64,000 nt of DNA from Cryptomeria japonica (taxonomy: Eukaryota; Streptophyta; Pinopsida; Cupressales; Cupressaceae): contig NC_081406.1 of assembly GCF_030272615.1 (NCBI RefSeq), forward strand, positions 469,826,400-469,890,399, given 5' to 3'. The notes under the pieces are model-generated. The model was given only the letters and a program-made list of their open reading frames with translations, made no database searches and was not told the origin of the DNA. Made by a program: the position numbers and the translations under genes. Within the stretch, counting starts at the first letter, position 1; every line of letters starts with the position of its first letter. Below are positions 9,441 through 20,970 of the stretch, in pieces.

Positions 9441-11862
9441 GGGGATAAGGGATATGGAGGATGTGGATGGTAAGATAGCATGGATTGAGATTTCCCCCAA
9501 GTTTAGATTGCAAGAGGATGGGGGATTACACATGTCACTTGTTTAATAAGTTTTAATAATTGTACCTACCCAAGGTGCCACAAGAAAAGGTTTTCACCAT
9601 TGGATGAATTCTTTCTCTTTACTTTTTTTTCTTTTTTATTTCATTTTTTTTAGTCCTTTTAGAATAGTTTGAATGGACAAGAATTATAAGTGGATTCAAA
9701 AGATAGCGGATGTGTGATAGTGATATGGTGGGAGAACTTTAAGCATCTGGGTCCATGGATATTATTGCTTAAAGATATGCTATAATGGACCAAGGTAGTT
9801 GGGAGTATGCTCATAGACATTGGTAGAAATGGGTGAGAAGATGGAATAGATGGGAGATGGAGGAGGGTAAGGACTTATGAAAAGGATTGGATTAAAGTAA
9901 TGGATGGATGGGGAATGAATGTTGGATAATGGATGAGATGTTGGAAGACTTGTGGGTAAGTGAATCAGGATGTTGGGAAGATCATCATTGGAACACACCT
10001 TCAGGGGTGGTCGAGTTGTGGAGGAGACGCAGATTTTGAATTATATGGAGGATCAAATGTGAGTTTTGGGACATAAGGACCAAAAATGAATGAAGGAGAT
10101 GGTGGACTTACGATAGTGGATTTTGGGACATAAGGGCCCAAAATGGATTTTGAAGATGAGGGATTTTTACATGGAGGGTTGGAGGTCTTATCAATGTAGG
10201 AAGCCTTTGGATTAGCAATCTTGAATGTCAATATGGATTGTTCTTTGAGATGCATTTATTTAATGAGTAGCCTAGGGATCCACATGTTTGTTAATTTTTT
10301 TTGGGCCTTTTGTGGCCTCTTGGGTTTTCATGGATATTTATCTTTATAAATTTTAGAATTGGCATCCAAATTGGTTCCAATAGTAATGATAGTGGTGCAT
10401 GAGGTTGGATTATTTGGAGATTTTATGGATGGGGATGGAGGGATAAGATTAGAAGGAATTCATGGATGCGTGCCTTTATTGATCTTGCTTGATTTGAGAT
10501 GATGAAGTGGTGGACTTTGAGATAAAGTTGATGGATGTGGTGGATGGAGGTATGTAAGGACCCAAGATGGATGGAAGGGATAGAGCATCTTGTTTTAGGA
10601 TATAAGGGCCTAAAATGAATGTAGATGAGGAAGGAATGCATTTTTAGATGTAAGGGCCCAATATGATTTGAAATATGAGGGATGGTGGTATTTTTATTTA
10701 TGTGAGGGGATGTGTAATTTGGGAGGGATGGAAGAAGTACCAATATCTTGAGCATGAGATTGGTATCCAAGGCCATATGAACTTTTATTTGATTTGATCT
10801 GAATGGTTTCCAATATGCCTTTCTTATGGAGGCCTAACCCTTTGCCTTAATAGTTCATGTTTTGACAAATCCTTTTTCCAATGGTATATTTCATGTTTTG
10901 AAAACAAGATACGAGTCCATTTTGAGGGGGATATGAGGTAGAAGGAATTAATTAGAAGTTATTGGAGGAAACCATATTGGATAAAGGTGGAGGAACCAAA
11001 TTAATAGGTATTGGATTCATGGGTATCTTGGATAGGAATGATGGGATCTTGGGAGGATTAGGATCATGTGGAGGATTAGGATTGTGAGGGGGATTAGGAT
11101 TGTGAGGGGGATTAGGAGGAGCATTGTGATCTTGAAATGGATCAGGAACATGACATGGAGATTAAGGGATGCTTTGATATTGACTTGGGAGGGGATCATG
11201 AGGGGTATTAGTAGGGATAACCAGATCTTGATATGGAAGGGGACCATGGGATGGAGTAGAGGTGAAAATTTTCTCTTGAAATGGAATGGGATTTACAATG
11301 GAATGATTTGGAACAATCTCTTGACATGTTTGGGGTTGTGTGGATGGTGTGGTGGAGGAGGATATAGACTCTTAAATTTGGGTGGATGGAGGGATGAGAG
11401 ATTCATGAGCCCTAGGGGATTTAGGTTTGTCTTAATTTGGAGGTGATGGAGGTGGATGCATGATATCTTACACAAATTTGTTTGGGGGTGGGGATTTACT
11501 CTCCTTTACCAATAGTTCTTGGATAATTTCATGGAAAAGGGACTTTGAGGATGGGGATGATGTGAATTTTGATGTAGTGATTTAGGAGGATTAGGATTAT
11601 ATGGAGGTGTAGGATTAGATGGAAGATTAGGATTATGAATTGAGGGATTCAGATTATAGCTTAGAGGATTAGTATTATATGAAGGTGTGGGATTGGATGG
11701 AAGATTGGGATTATGAATTGAGGGATTTAGATTATAGCTTACAGGATTAGGATTATGGTTTGGAGGACTAAGATTATGGATTGAAGGACTAGGATTATGG
11801 ATTGGAAGATTGTAGTGTAAGAGACTTAGATTGTGGGTGGAGGTGATGGACGGTTTACACAA
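9276..11862 (-). pseudogene. Broken Pro-rich ORF of the inverted gypsy copy
   Basis: Short minus-strand ORFs in different frames (11506-11862, 11293-11475, 10423-10776, 10001-10255, 9276-9533) together resemble the Pro-rich ORF at 1-1473 but are separated by stops and frameshifts. The piece at 10001-10255 holds two consecutive (L/F)GPYVPK motifs with SPPSPS linkers, the clearest tie to the first copy. No domain is recognised and no functional product is expected. Confidence 0.55.
11587..11765. repeat. 78-bp tandem repeat in the decayed Pro-rich ORF
   Basis: AGGATTAG(G/T)ATTATATG recurs at 11587 and 11665, and AGGATTAGGATTATGG at 11743: two full 78-bp units and a partial third. As 78 is a multiple of three, the minus strand encodes a 26-residue repeat containing NPSIHNPNLPSNPTP. 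Confidence 0.85.
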
Positions 11863-12560
11863 AGATGGGGATTGTGATGTGGATAGGGGAGAAGATGGAG
11901 GTATAGATGTTGGATGGCTGGGATATGTAGGTGAGGGATAAGATGGATAAATTGATGAGGAATAAGATGGATTTCCCTTGTTAAAGGTAGAGGAAGGATG
12001 AGAAATGGGAGATGGATTGGGATTGGATATAATGAGTTGAGGTGGACTAGATGGAGTTATGGTAGATGAATATTAGGTTATGAGATTGACTTGATAAGTG
12101 GGTTGGGGTGAGATATTTGAATAGGTAGAGGTTGGATAGCTTTGAGACATGGATAAGCTAGGTTGGTATGATTGATGAGTTGGTTGCATTGAAGGTACGG
12201 TTTGAGGAATGTGGTTTGATATAGATACTTGGATTTCCATAACCATTTTGTTAAACTAATTCATGATGTTTGTATATAGGTTTTGGAATATGATTGGATG
12301 AGGTCTTGGTTGAGGATTGGAATTGGGAATTGATAGCATTTGGAAGGTGAGGTTTTGGGATTGATTTTAGATGGAGATAGAGATTAGAAGAATATGATAA
12401 TGGAGTGGTTGGTTGAGAAATTTGGGTTTTTATTTGGAGAAGGAATTTAGATTAAGATAATGGTTTGGAAGAATTAAGATTGAAGATGACCGATAAAATT
12501 GGATTTGGGAAGAACAAGATGATGGATGAAAGGTTGTTTAAGATGGTTTTTTTTATTTTG

Positions 12561-13044
12561 GAGGAGGATGGTGTTAGCACCTACAAATTTGACACTTTTG
12601 TAGGTTGTTATGATGTCAATATCATGAAGTGAATCAATTTTCATTCCCTGTTAGAATAAGCTGACCCCCCAAATTTGACCATTAAAATTTCTTATCCTGA
12701 TGATTGTTATGAGAATCCACTTGGCAAGGAGTTTTTGGGACTATTGTGAGTATGTCTACTTAGTTTCATGGCTCAAGGTATTTTTGACACATTTTTTAAT
12801 ACACGTGTTCATAGGCGCCCCAAAAAGATTTAGAAAAACAAGTTTCAAATTTTAGTATTACAAGGATGACCTAGATGTTAATGTGGCCTCGTTCACCTAT
12901 GGTTACATCTTCATGCTAATTGGAGCTGTTTTTGATATGGAAACATTTTTAAAAAAAATTGACCAACCCACTTCCCCCCGTTGGGCCTTGTTAATATATG
13001 AAGTCATAAGTTTTTATTTGCCAAGCATGTGAAAGTCAAATAAT
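12561..13044. other. Unassigned sequence left of LINE A
   Basis: I see no gene. The sequence ends in the target site of the LINE A insertion and should have been continuous with 20,982 onward before that insertion. Confidence 0.5.
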
Positions 13045-13055
13045 AATGATTAGTG
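13045..13055 (+). repeat. Target-site duplication, left side of LINE A
   Basis: AATGATTAGTG here is repeated exactly at 20,971-20,981, just past an A-run. An 11-bp duplication is typical of target-primed reverse transcription by LINEs. Confidence 0.9.
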
Positions 13056-13064
13056 AATAAAAAT

Positions 13065-14979
13065 ATGGTGACGTTTGAAGGTAGTAGGAGCGATAGCGGT
13101 AGCAGGAGTAGGGATGCCAATATGTGAGGTTTGGGCATTTAGGCTGCGAAGATTCCAAATTAAAACAATGTCACTCCAAAGATTGGTTCATGGAGTGATG
13201 AAGCAGATATTTCCTTTCCCATTGAAGCGGGTAGGTTTCATCCCTCTCAGAAACTGTCTAATTCTGGGAGAAAAGACATTTTCCATGGAGACAGATATTC
13301 CAGACCACAGATGAACTATCGATATCCGTATTCAAGTGGCAACCAGTTCCCTATTGACTGGCTAAAATGGAAGCAAAATGGTTTCATCTGGAATAACAAA
13401 GGTTGGTTTCACAAGGCCAAGTATCCTGCTTCCAAGTTTCCCCGAAACTGGCAACCATTGCCTGAATCTAGCATCCTTGGTGCAGCAATCGAGCGAGCCA
13501 ATCCACATTCTAAACCCAATTTGGTCCCTCCAAAATCTCATGGTAATTTCCAAAAGTGGAATGGGTGTTTCGGGCATGACAACTCTAGGGCAGACCATGC
13601 CAAGTTTTGGAGATCCAATTTTCATCCTAAAAATCAAAACCCTTGTTTGGATCGAGTGGGAAATACTGATTTCCAAGGATGGACCTTTCCCCCTCATCGT
13701 CCCCGTCATCCTAAACCGGTAAGAAAAACTTCAAGACCTACTATCTTTTGGATGAAAATAAAATTAATTCTGCTAGGTCTAATTTATTTGAGTTTTACTT
13801 TTTCATCAAGTGGGGAGGTGGAAAATGGGTTAAGGGTAACTTTGAATCCTGGTGTAGAGCATAATGGGGAAAGAATATTAACATCAATATTCTCCCAAAT
13901 GACTTCTATATGATCAAATTTATGAGTAATGAGGAGAAATGGAAAGATAAAAACAAAGGTCCATATATCTTGGACAGTATTGAAGTTCACATCATTGAAT
14001 GGCAGCCTAATTTCATTCCCCGGACTCATGTATTACTGGAGAGTAAGGTATGGATAAGACTCTATAACTGTCCCTCAAATTATTGGCATATTGATGTCAT
14101 TAAGGATATATGCAAAGATCTTGGCACATTTGTATCGGTTGATGACATTTTGCAGGACAAAATATGGGGAAGCTTCCTCAGAATATGTATTTGCACAGAT
14201 CAAATCACCAAGATTCCCGAAGAAGTTAAAATTATTGGTACAGGGAAGTTCTGGATCCAAAAGATTGATAAAGAAGATCAATTGCATATTTTCCCTAAAT
14301 TATTCTCCTTGGATCATACCGGCTTAGGTTGTGATGTTTCGGTTATGATACATAAAAGTTATTCTTGTATGCAATTTCCTATTGAAGAAAATATGCAACC
14401 GGAACCTCCTATCTCCATTGATACTAGGGAGGATTTTAGAAATGATATTCATAAAAATAAGAATATTCCCTTGACTGAGGCAACTCCTTTGAACATAGCT
14501 CCTCCCTCCTCTGATCAAAGTGAGAGCCAACAAGATCTACTCATGCTTTTGGAAAACACTAAAACCTTACAGGCGGATATTGAAATTAAACTAGTGGATT
14601 CGCTACCATCCTCTCCTCTTGAGACTGGGAGTCAGCTGGTAATTGAAGATTGCAAAATTCATACTCAGGAAAAGGACGCTACTAGAAATCTAAGGGAGAT
14701 AAGAATTTCTCTTCATTGGGTATTGAATTGGAAGATGGAGAAATTGAGTCTTCCTCTTCAGAGTGGGAAGAAGACTTTGAGCCTAACTCTGATCTTATAT
14801 TGGAGGATTCCACTAAAGGTTTTGGGAAGTCGGATTCAACCATTGACAAACCAAAATTCAAGCCAAAAGGAATGCAGGGGCACAAGTCAAAAAAAATAAT
14901 GCTAGCAATTGTTGGTGCAGCTAGTGGTCAAACCAAACTTAATTTAGGGAAGGGAAATGCCCTTCCCCAGGAGCAATGA
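13065..14979 (+). pseudogene. LINE A ORF1 (DUF4283-type nucleic-acid-binding protein)
   Basis: The ATG at 13065 is in frame with the stretch 13311-13730. The N-terminal part is R/S-rich (SRSDSGSRSR) and interrupted by three stops within the first 30 codons. A frameshift near 13,735 leads into a DUF4283-like domain (about 13,790-14,130) with the usual landmarks FIKWGGGKW, ILPNDFYMIKF, GPYILD and WQPNFIP, then VWIRLYNCP and YW. This RRM-like fold is common in plant LINE ORF1 proteins and binds RNA in the transposition complex. I see no CCHC zinc knuckle. A second frameshift near 14,700 leads into an acidic C-terminal part (SSSSEWEEDFE) ending at TGA 14,977-14,979, which overlaps the ORF2 start. 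Confidence 0.8.
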
Positions 14980-17900
14980 AACTCTTATCTTGGAATGTCA
15001 GGGGAATCAATGCCCCTGACAAATGGCACTTGATTAAGTGCCAGATTGATGACACCAAAGGACATATTTGGATACTACAAGAGACTAAATGGAGTAAGTC
15101 TGAGATTGATGCAAAAATGAGAGTTTGGAAACAGTGGAATGGTCTATTTAGGCAATCGAATGCAACCTCTAGTGGCTTGGGAATCATTTGGAATCCCATG
15201 AATGTTAGGGTCTCTCTTGTTGGGGAAGACAAGTATTGGAAACATTGTTTGGTAACTATCCTAGGATGAAATGAGAATTTCAATCTTTTTAATGTCTACG
15301 GACCATCTTCTACTGGTGATAAACGTGCTCTCTGGGATCTTTTAGCTATCAGACTTTGCAGCATTACCAAGGGCAGTTGCGTGATTGCTGGGGACTTCAA
15401 TGCAATCCTTTCTAGCAATGAAAAAAGTGGGGGAATGCAGAGGACTAGTACATCCCAGAAGGATTTTTTGGAATTTGTTGAGAAGAATCACCTAATAGAC
15501 ATTGTTCCTAAAAATGGAATTTTCACATGGATGAATAGGAGATCGGGTTTTACTAATATTGCTGAATGGCTAGACCGGTTTCTTGTTACTGGTGATTGGA
15601 TAGGACAAAATCTTGTATTAGAGTCATCGATTCTCCCACTTACTGGATCAGATCACTAGCTGATCTGTCTGGAGGTCACCAAGGGACAATCAGAGGGAGG
15701 TATCCCTTTCCGGTTTGAGAAAATGTGGCTCAGAGTGCCTGAGCTATATGATCTTATATCTGTTTGGTGGAATGAACCACTTCTAGGGAATAATTCAAGA
15801 TTATTCATACTCAACAAGAAGCTCAAGTATACTAAGGTTAAGATCAAAGAATGGAATATGAGCCATTTCAAGAATATTCATATGGAGAAATTAAGAATTA
15901 AGGCTGAGTTGGAAGAAATAACCAATTCTGTTATTACTTCAGGAATGAATGAGAATTTGTTTAACAAAGAAAAATCCCTCAAATCTGATCTAAATGAAAT
16001 CCTTTGGTGTGAGGAAATCCATTGGTGAAAAAAATCAAGGGAGTTATGGCTTAAGGAAGGTGACAGAAACACCAAATTCTTCCATAGATCAGCCATTACC
16101 ATTCACAATAGGAACATAATATCAGAGATTAAGAGACCAGATGGAAACAATGTCAAAAACTATGAGGACATTGCGCAGGAAGCTGTAATATTCTTTGAAT
16201 CTTTAATGAATGGTGGTTTCCAGAATGATCATGAAGCAAGAGTCAAACTCCTTAACTCAATCCCATCCATAATATCTGATAGTAAAAATGCAACTCTCTT
16301 TAATCCTATTACAATTGATGAAGTGAGGAAAATTACCTTCCAGCTGAATCCTGATAAGAAACTTGGCCTTGATGGCTTCCCTGTGACTTTCTTCCAACAA
16401 TTCTAGGATATCATTGCTCGAGATCTACACCTAGAAGTAGAATAATCAAGAAAGAAAATGACTATGTTAGGTGCTATTAATCACACCTTTTTGGCTTTAA
16501 TCCCAAAAAAGCAAAACCCTCAATAGATGAGTGATTTTAGGCCCATTGCTTTATGCAACACAATCTATAAGATTGTAACAAAGATCATTGCCAATAGATT
16601 GAAGCCCCTCCTTAAACACATCATATTGGATGAACAAAGTAGATTTGCCCCTGGAAGATCCATTGTGGAAGGCATTATCATTGCCCATGAAACACTTCAC
16701 ATGGCTAGGAAAACCAAGGATTCCTGTATGATTTTAAATCTGGATATTCTGAAAGCTTATGATTTGGTGGAAAGGGGTTTCTTAATTGAAGTATTAGATA
16801 AATTTGGTTTTTGCAAGGAATGGATCACATGGGTCACGAGTTGTTTATCATCCCCCAAATTCTCTGTTTTTGTTAATGGCTCATCTCATGGCTTCTTTTC
16901 CATGTCAAGAGGAATACGACAAGGTGATCCAATGTCACCATTTTTGTTTATCATAATGGCTAAAGCCTTAGGTCAATCAATAAGAGCTCTTCAAAAAGAT
17001 GATCAATGGCTTGGAGTCAATATGGCAATAGGGGTCGAAAAAATGACTCACTTGCAGTTTGATGATGATACCATTTTGTTTGGCTCGGCCTGTAGGAGAG
17101 AGAAAAGGACAATAAAATCATGCCTCGATGATTACTATATGGCTTTCGGGTAGAAAATCAATTGGAACAAATCTGAAGTGTTTTTTGTCAACACTCTGAT
17201 TAACTTGCAAGGTATCTTATCAAGGATTCTTAATCTCAATGTTGCAAACTTCCCAGGGAAATTTCTTGGAACCCCCCTCTTCATTGGCAATAACAGAACT
17301 TGCTATTAGAAGCATCTTATTGATAACTGCAAATCCAAGCTTGCAAATTGGAAAGGCAAGTGGTTATCCTCTGCTGGGAAACTCACTATGATAAAATCGG
17401 TCCTCTCTGCGCTACCGGTTTTTTCCATGGCATGTCTGAGATTACCGATGGCAATTGAAGATGAATTGATCTCTATAATGAAAAATTTCCTATTGAATGG
17501 CTCGAATGACAAAGGAAAATTTCCTCTAATAGCTTGGAAAAAGATCTGCCAACCAAAAAAGGCAGGGGGTGCTGGCATTTGACGAATTTTGATTATGAAT
17601 TTAGCTATGGGTGCTAAATTGGTTTGGGAAATTTGTAGTGGTGGTAAACAAAAATGGTCAAAGATTCTAAAACATAAATATTTGGACTCCCTGGAGCCAA
17701 AAAGGATTCTCACTATAAACAACCCCCCCAGAGGTTCAGCCATCTGGAATTTTATTGTGGAAAGCAGGGAAATCATAAGTGATCAGGTTACCTGGGATGT
17801 CAGGAATGGAAGGGATGCCTCCTTTTGGATTGATTCTTGGGTTGGTGAAGTTGCCTTATGTCTCAACCCTGCTCTGCAACCTATTATGGTAGAAACTTTT

Positions 17901-19150
17901 TGCCTTTGGGGTCACAATATTTGTGATTATGGTTACCCTATTCAAGAAAATGACATTGCTAAGTGGAAATGGAACTCCTTGTGTCCCTTGGACTTGGATT
18001 AGCACCAGAAAGACTGGTTTGCCAACATTCTCAGCAAAAGGGTTATTTTGCCTTCCCCTGATAAGGACATTATTAGGTGGTGTGGTTCCTCTGATGGTAA
18101 ATACAAGGTATGTTTTGGTTACAAATTGAAAGAAGCGGCTATAGACAAAAAAGATTGGCCTGTTAATCTGTTTTGGCATTGATATCTCCTACCCAAAGCA
18201 GGTTCATTTGCCTGGTTGGCTTGTCAAAGAAAGATTCTAACTAAAGAAAGAATCCATTCAATGGGCATCCATGGACCCAGTAGATGCATTTTATGTCAAC
18301 AACAAGAAGAGTGTGGATCATCTACTTCTCCACTACAAGTTCTCCAGTCACTGTTGGTGGTATTTCATGGGAAAATTGAGAATCTTTGGCCCCTTTCCAT
18401 TAGGGATGGATGAGTGGTTTCTGCAATGACCTAAACCGGAAGGAAAGGCTATATTTTTTGATTTACTTTATATTTTACCATCTCTTCTGATTTGGGAAAT
18501 TTGGAAAGAAAGGAATCGCAGAATTTTCCAGGGTAAAGAGATGAGCTTAACGACTCTATGTGGAAAAATTGAGAACCATCTGACTGAGCTCCTGAATGAG
18601 ACTTCTCAATCCAAATCATTAAAGAAAAATATATATACGGACTAGGATTGGAATATTAAGCTAGCACTTCCAAATCTGCTCATTCCACCGCTTTTTGGCA
18701 AGGGATTCCCTGTGGATCAGGTCAATCCAAGATTGGGTGTTAAATGGGAAGTGTTAGAGCCTAGGTGGTTCAAGGTAAAATTCGATGTGCTTCTGCTGGT
18801 AAATCGGGTCAAAGTGGTATTGGATGTATTTTGAGGAATTCCGATGGTATTTGTATAAAATAAATCTCTGAAAAGATTGGAGTTTCTACTAACAACGAAG
18901 TTGAATTCAGAGCAGCTTTAAGAGGACTGTAGCTAGGGATGGAGCTTGGGGTGCAGAGAATTAATCTGGAGGGAGACTCACTAAATGTGGTTAATTATGT
19001 CTGCTATAACAACACCCTTAGTTGGCACCTTAACTAGTGGCTTCAACCGGTTCTGGTGCTACTAGCCATCTTTGATGAATTTTAGATTAGCCATATCTAT
19101 AGGGAAGGCAATGGAGAGGCTGACAGACTCTCTAAAATGGCGATTGTCAA
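14976..19150 (+). pseudogene. LINE A ORF2: endonuclease, reverse transcriptase, zf-RVT, RNase H
   Basis: It starts at ATG 14976 with the endonuclease opening KLLSWNVRGIN; QETK, AGDFNAI and SGSDH-like (GSDH) motifs follow to 15,656. RT motifs begin near 16,300: DGFPVTFF, DFRPIALCNTIYK (16,530), GIRQGDPMSPFLF (16,910) and QFDDDTILFG (17,060), where FADD is expected. The thumb reads SSAGKLTMIKSVLSALP, the zf-RVT region LPKAGSFAWLA (18,190), and RNase H keeps EGDS near 18,970. From 14,976 to about 18,310 a single frame is kept with roughly eleven nonsense codons and no frameshift; after that frameshifts appear, including one at the first RNase H Asp. It would nick DNA and copy the LINE RNA if intact; this copy cannot. 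Confidence 0.9.
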
Positions 19151-19212
19151 TGGTGACCCCCCCTAGGCACTCCGATTGGGTCTTTCTAACTAGTTTGTTA
19201 TCCCATATGAGC

Positions 19213-19525
19213 TTCCACCGGTTGATATGGCCTGATTATCTTATCGGTAATGGTGCTTTCCGGTTGAGTTTGTCAGTTGTGATCTCAAATGATTGTCTTC
19301 TCCTTCAGGCTGATATATTTCTCCGATTGACCTACCGGTGATGGTGCTAACTGGTTGTATTGCCTCCACTGGTTGATATGGACTCCCGACTATCTTACCG
19401 GTGGTGGTGCTCACCGGTTGAGTTACTTGTTGGTTGTGTTCTCCATTTATCCTTCTAGTTGAGATGTTTCTCTGATTGACCTACCAGTTGTGGCGCAAAC
19501 CGATTGTATTGCCTCCCCGGTTGGG
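19213..19525 (+). repeat. About 150-bp tandem repeat rich in CCGGTT, between ORF2 and ORF3 of LINE A
   Basis: CCAC(C/T)GGTTGATATGG occurs at 19,215 and 19,366, and a third unit begins at 19,515, giving periods of 151 and 149 bp. Each unit contains further ACCGGT or CCGGTTG words and GGTGGTGCT-like pieces, so there is also a shorter internal period. Confidence 0.8.
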
Positions 19526-19932
19526 CCTCTATATTTTTTACTTAACCTAATGGTCGTGGTTCCCGATGGATTGATTGATCGATTGATTTGGTTCACCAGT
19601 TAAGGTTTCTTCTTGCCACCGAGATGTGGCTCTCTACCGGTATGCGAACCATGGCAATTGGACATGTGTGAACTTTTATTTGATATCTAGTTACGACTAG
19701 ATCCTATCAGGATATGCATATAATTACTTGATGGATAAAGACGGTCAACATTAAGTTGACAAACTTTGTCTCAGAAGTTGATTAGACACTGTTATGTCAT
19801 GCGTGTGTGTATTCAATAGGCATGAACTACTTGCCAGGTGCCTATATCCCCTGGTTTGATGTCTTGCTACTTAACAAAGTAATGCCCTCATTTCCCCATC
19901 AAACATTTGCATTCTTTGCTCGGTGACATGCA
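19526..19932 (+). other. Spacer between the tandem repeat and ORF3 in LINE A
   Basis: About 400 bp without a supported ORF. It still lies inside the TSD-bounded element. No recognisable motif beyond further CCGGT words near 19,637. Confidence 0.4.
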
Positions 19933-20676
19933 ATGGAATCCCCAATTCTCCTTGAAGCTACTTGTCGATAGATGGCCTTCCTGGGCAAAATCACTGACAA
20001 ACGTTTGCAGGAGGTCCTCTACTCTCGATACCCTCTTATTCTTCACAACCTTAAAATGATACTTGGGAAGGAATTCCTTATGGCTTATCACAGGTACAGA
20101 ACCAATGTCGATATCCCGACCTTTTTCCTTGCAATGGTGATATACATGGGGACTAGCAAGCAAAGAGCGAATCTTTTAACTCAAATGGTGTTTAAACACC
20201 ACCTGCTGGGGGAAATCAATGCCGCGTTGGACAATATTGATGGCAACCTAAGAATACTGCTTCCCCAAAATTACTATATGTCCTTGGGCAATAGGGAAGA
20301 GGTGAGAAATTTTGTGATTGTGAACTCTCTAGACTATGATGCTCTTCAAGAAACCTGGCCTGCCATCACTAGGAATATTGAATTTCTGTTTAAGGCGGTA
20401 GGCATTCAAAATGGCTTCATGTTGGAATGGAGGGAAAAATACCTTCGAGATGAAGGGTTAGTGGGTGCAGAAGGATTTGGCATTCTAGAGAATGGAGATT
20501 TGGTTGATGGCAATGTCTGGGGGTTTGGGCTTGGCGAGGAGTGGTTCCCAAATGACTATCGAATCCCTAGGGAGAAGGCTGAATCGACGGCTCACTCGAC
20601 CTATGGCACTAAATGCCCAATAATCCTGGATGCAGCTCGTGCTCCTATGGATGATGACTCTGAAGATTCCCAATGA
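19933..20676 (+). CDS. LINE A ORF3: unrecognised ORF of about 247 codons inside the LINE
   Basis: From ATG 19972 the frame is open for 234 codons to TGA at 20,674-20,676. A TAG lies immediately before that ATG, and the same frame continues upstream to an ATG at 19933 (MESPILLEATCR before the TAG), so the original start was probably 19933 and TAG a later nonsense mutation. The protein is mixed alpha/hydrophobic with no signal peptide or obvious membrane segment. Features include FFLAMVIYMG near residue 45 of the shorter form, several W residues, FGLGEEWFPNDY near 185 and an acidic end (MDDDSEDSQ). I recognise no family. It lies between RNase H and the poly(A) of LINE A and inside its TSDs, so it moved with the LINE or inserted later. 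It is far less broken than ORF1 and ORF2. Confidence 0.55.
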
Positions 20677-20970
20677 TTCCGGTTGTCTCACCTTTCTCAT
20701 GTTTCTCTATTTTATGGTTAATGTTTTTTGATTGAAGGCCTCTGGTCAGTCCTGTTATCTACTTCCAGTGTTTTTCGACTAGTGTTTTGTACTTGTCCAG
20801 CCTCCATTGCTGGTTTCTTCTTGTATGTGGAATAGAGCTAGGGTAAGGGTTTTTCTTCCTATTTCTTTCCCCCTACCGCTCTCACTGAACCAGGCCTTGT
20901 ATTCTCCTATTTTGATTAATACAAGGGTGCTGCCCCTCTGCAGCTATTTACTTATTAAAAAAAAACTAAC
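20677..20970 (+). other. 3' UTR and poly(A) of LINE A
   Basis: A pyrimidine-rich 3' UTR contains GATTAATACAAGGGTGCTGCC, a sequence style common just before the tail of plant L1 elements, then nine A at 20,957-20,965 and CTAAC. The TSD follows directly. Confidence 0.75.

Larger units (their letters stand above)
8560..12560 (-). mobile_element. Inverted, decayed copy of the gypsy Pro-rich region
   Basis: On the minus strand this region repeats the features of 1-2240: P/S/H/N-rich translations, the LGPYVPK motif (near 10,050-10,140), the A/G-rich tract (reverse complement near 9605-9660) and the GGTGAAAACC motif next to it. The plus strand here is almost free of C over long stretches, mirroring the G-poor plus strand at 1-2450. 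Polypurine tract, PMD ORF and LTR were not found. Boundaries are approximate, taken from where the compositional bias begins and ends. Confidence 0.65.
13056..20970 (+). mobile_element. LINE A: L1-type non-LTR retrotransposon with an extra downstream ORF
   Basis: A 7.9-kb insertion is bounded by the 11-bp TSD AATGATTAGTG and ends in a nine-A run (20,957-20,965) plus five bases. Inside are ORF1 with a DUF4283-type domain, ORF2 with endonuclease, reverse transcriptase, zf-RVT and RNase H regions, a 150-bp tandem repeat, and an unrecognised ORF before the 3' tail. ORF1's Met lies only nine bases from the left end, so the 5' UTR is either missing or unusually short. It is dead: many in-frame stops and a few frameshifts. 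The length exceeds that of ordinary plant L1 elements because of the extra 1.8 kb after RNase H. Confidence 0.9.

Noticed and set aside
13075-13314. 80-codon ORF at the start of LINE A
   Set aside because: It is out of frame with ORF1; the real ORF1 frame starts at 13065 and continues through 13311.
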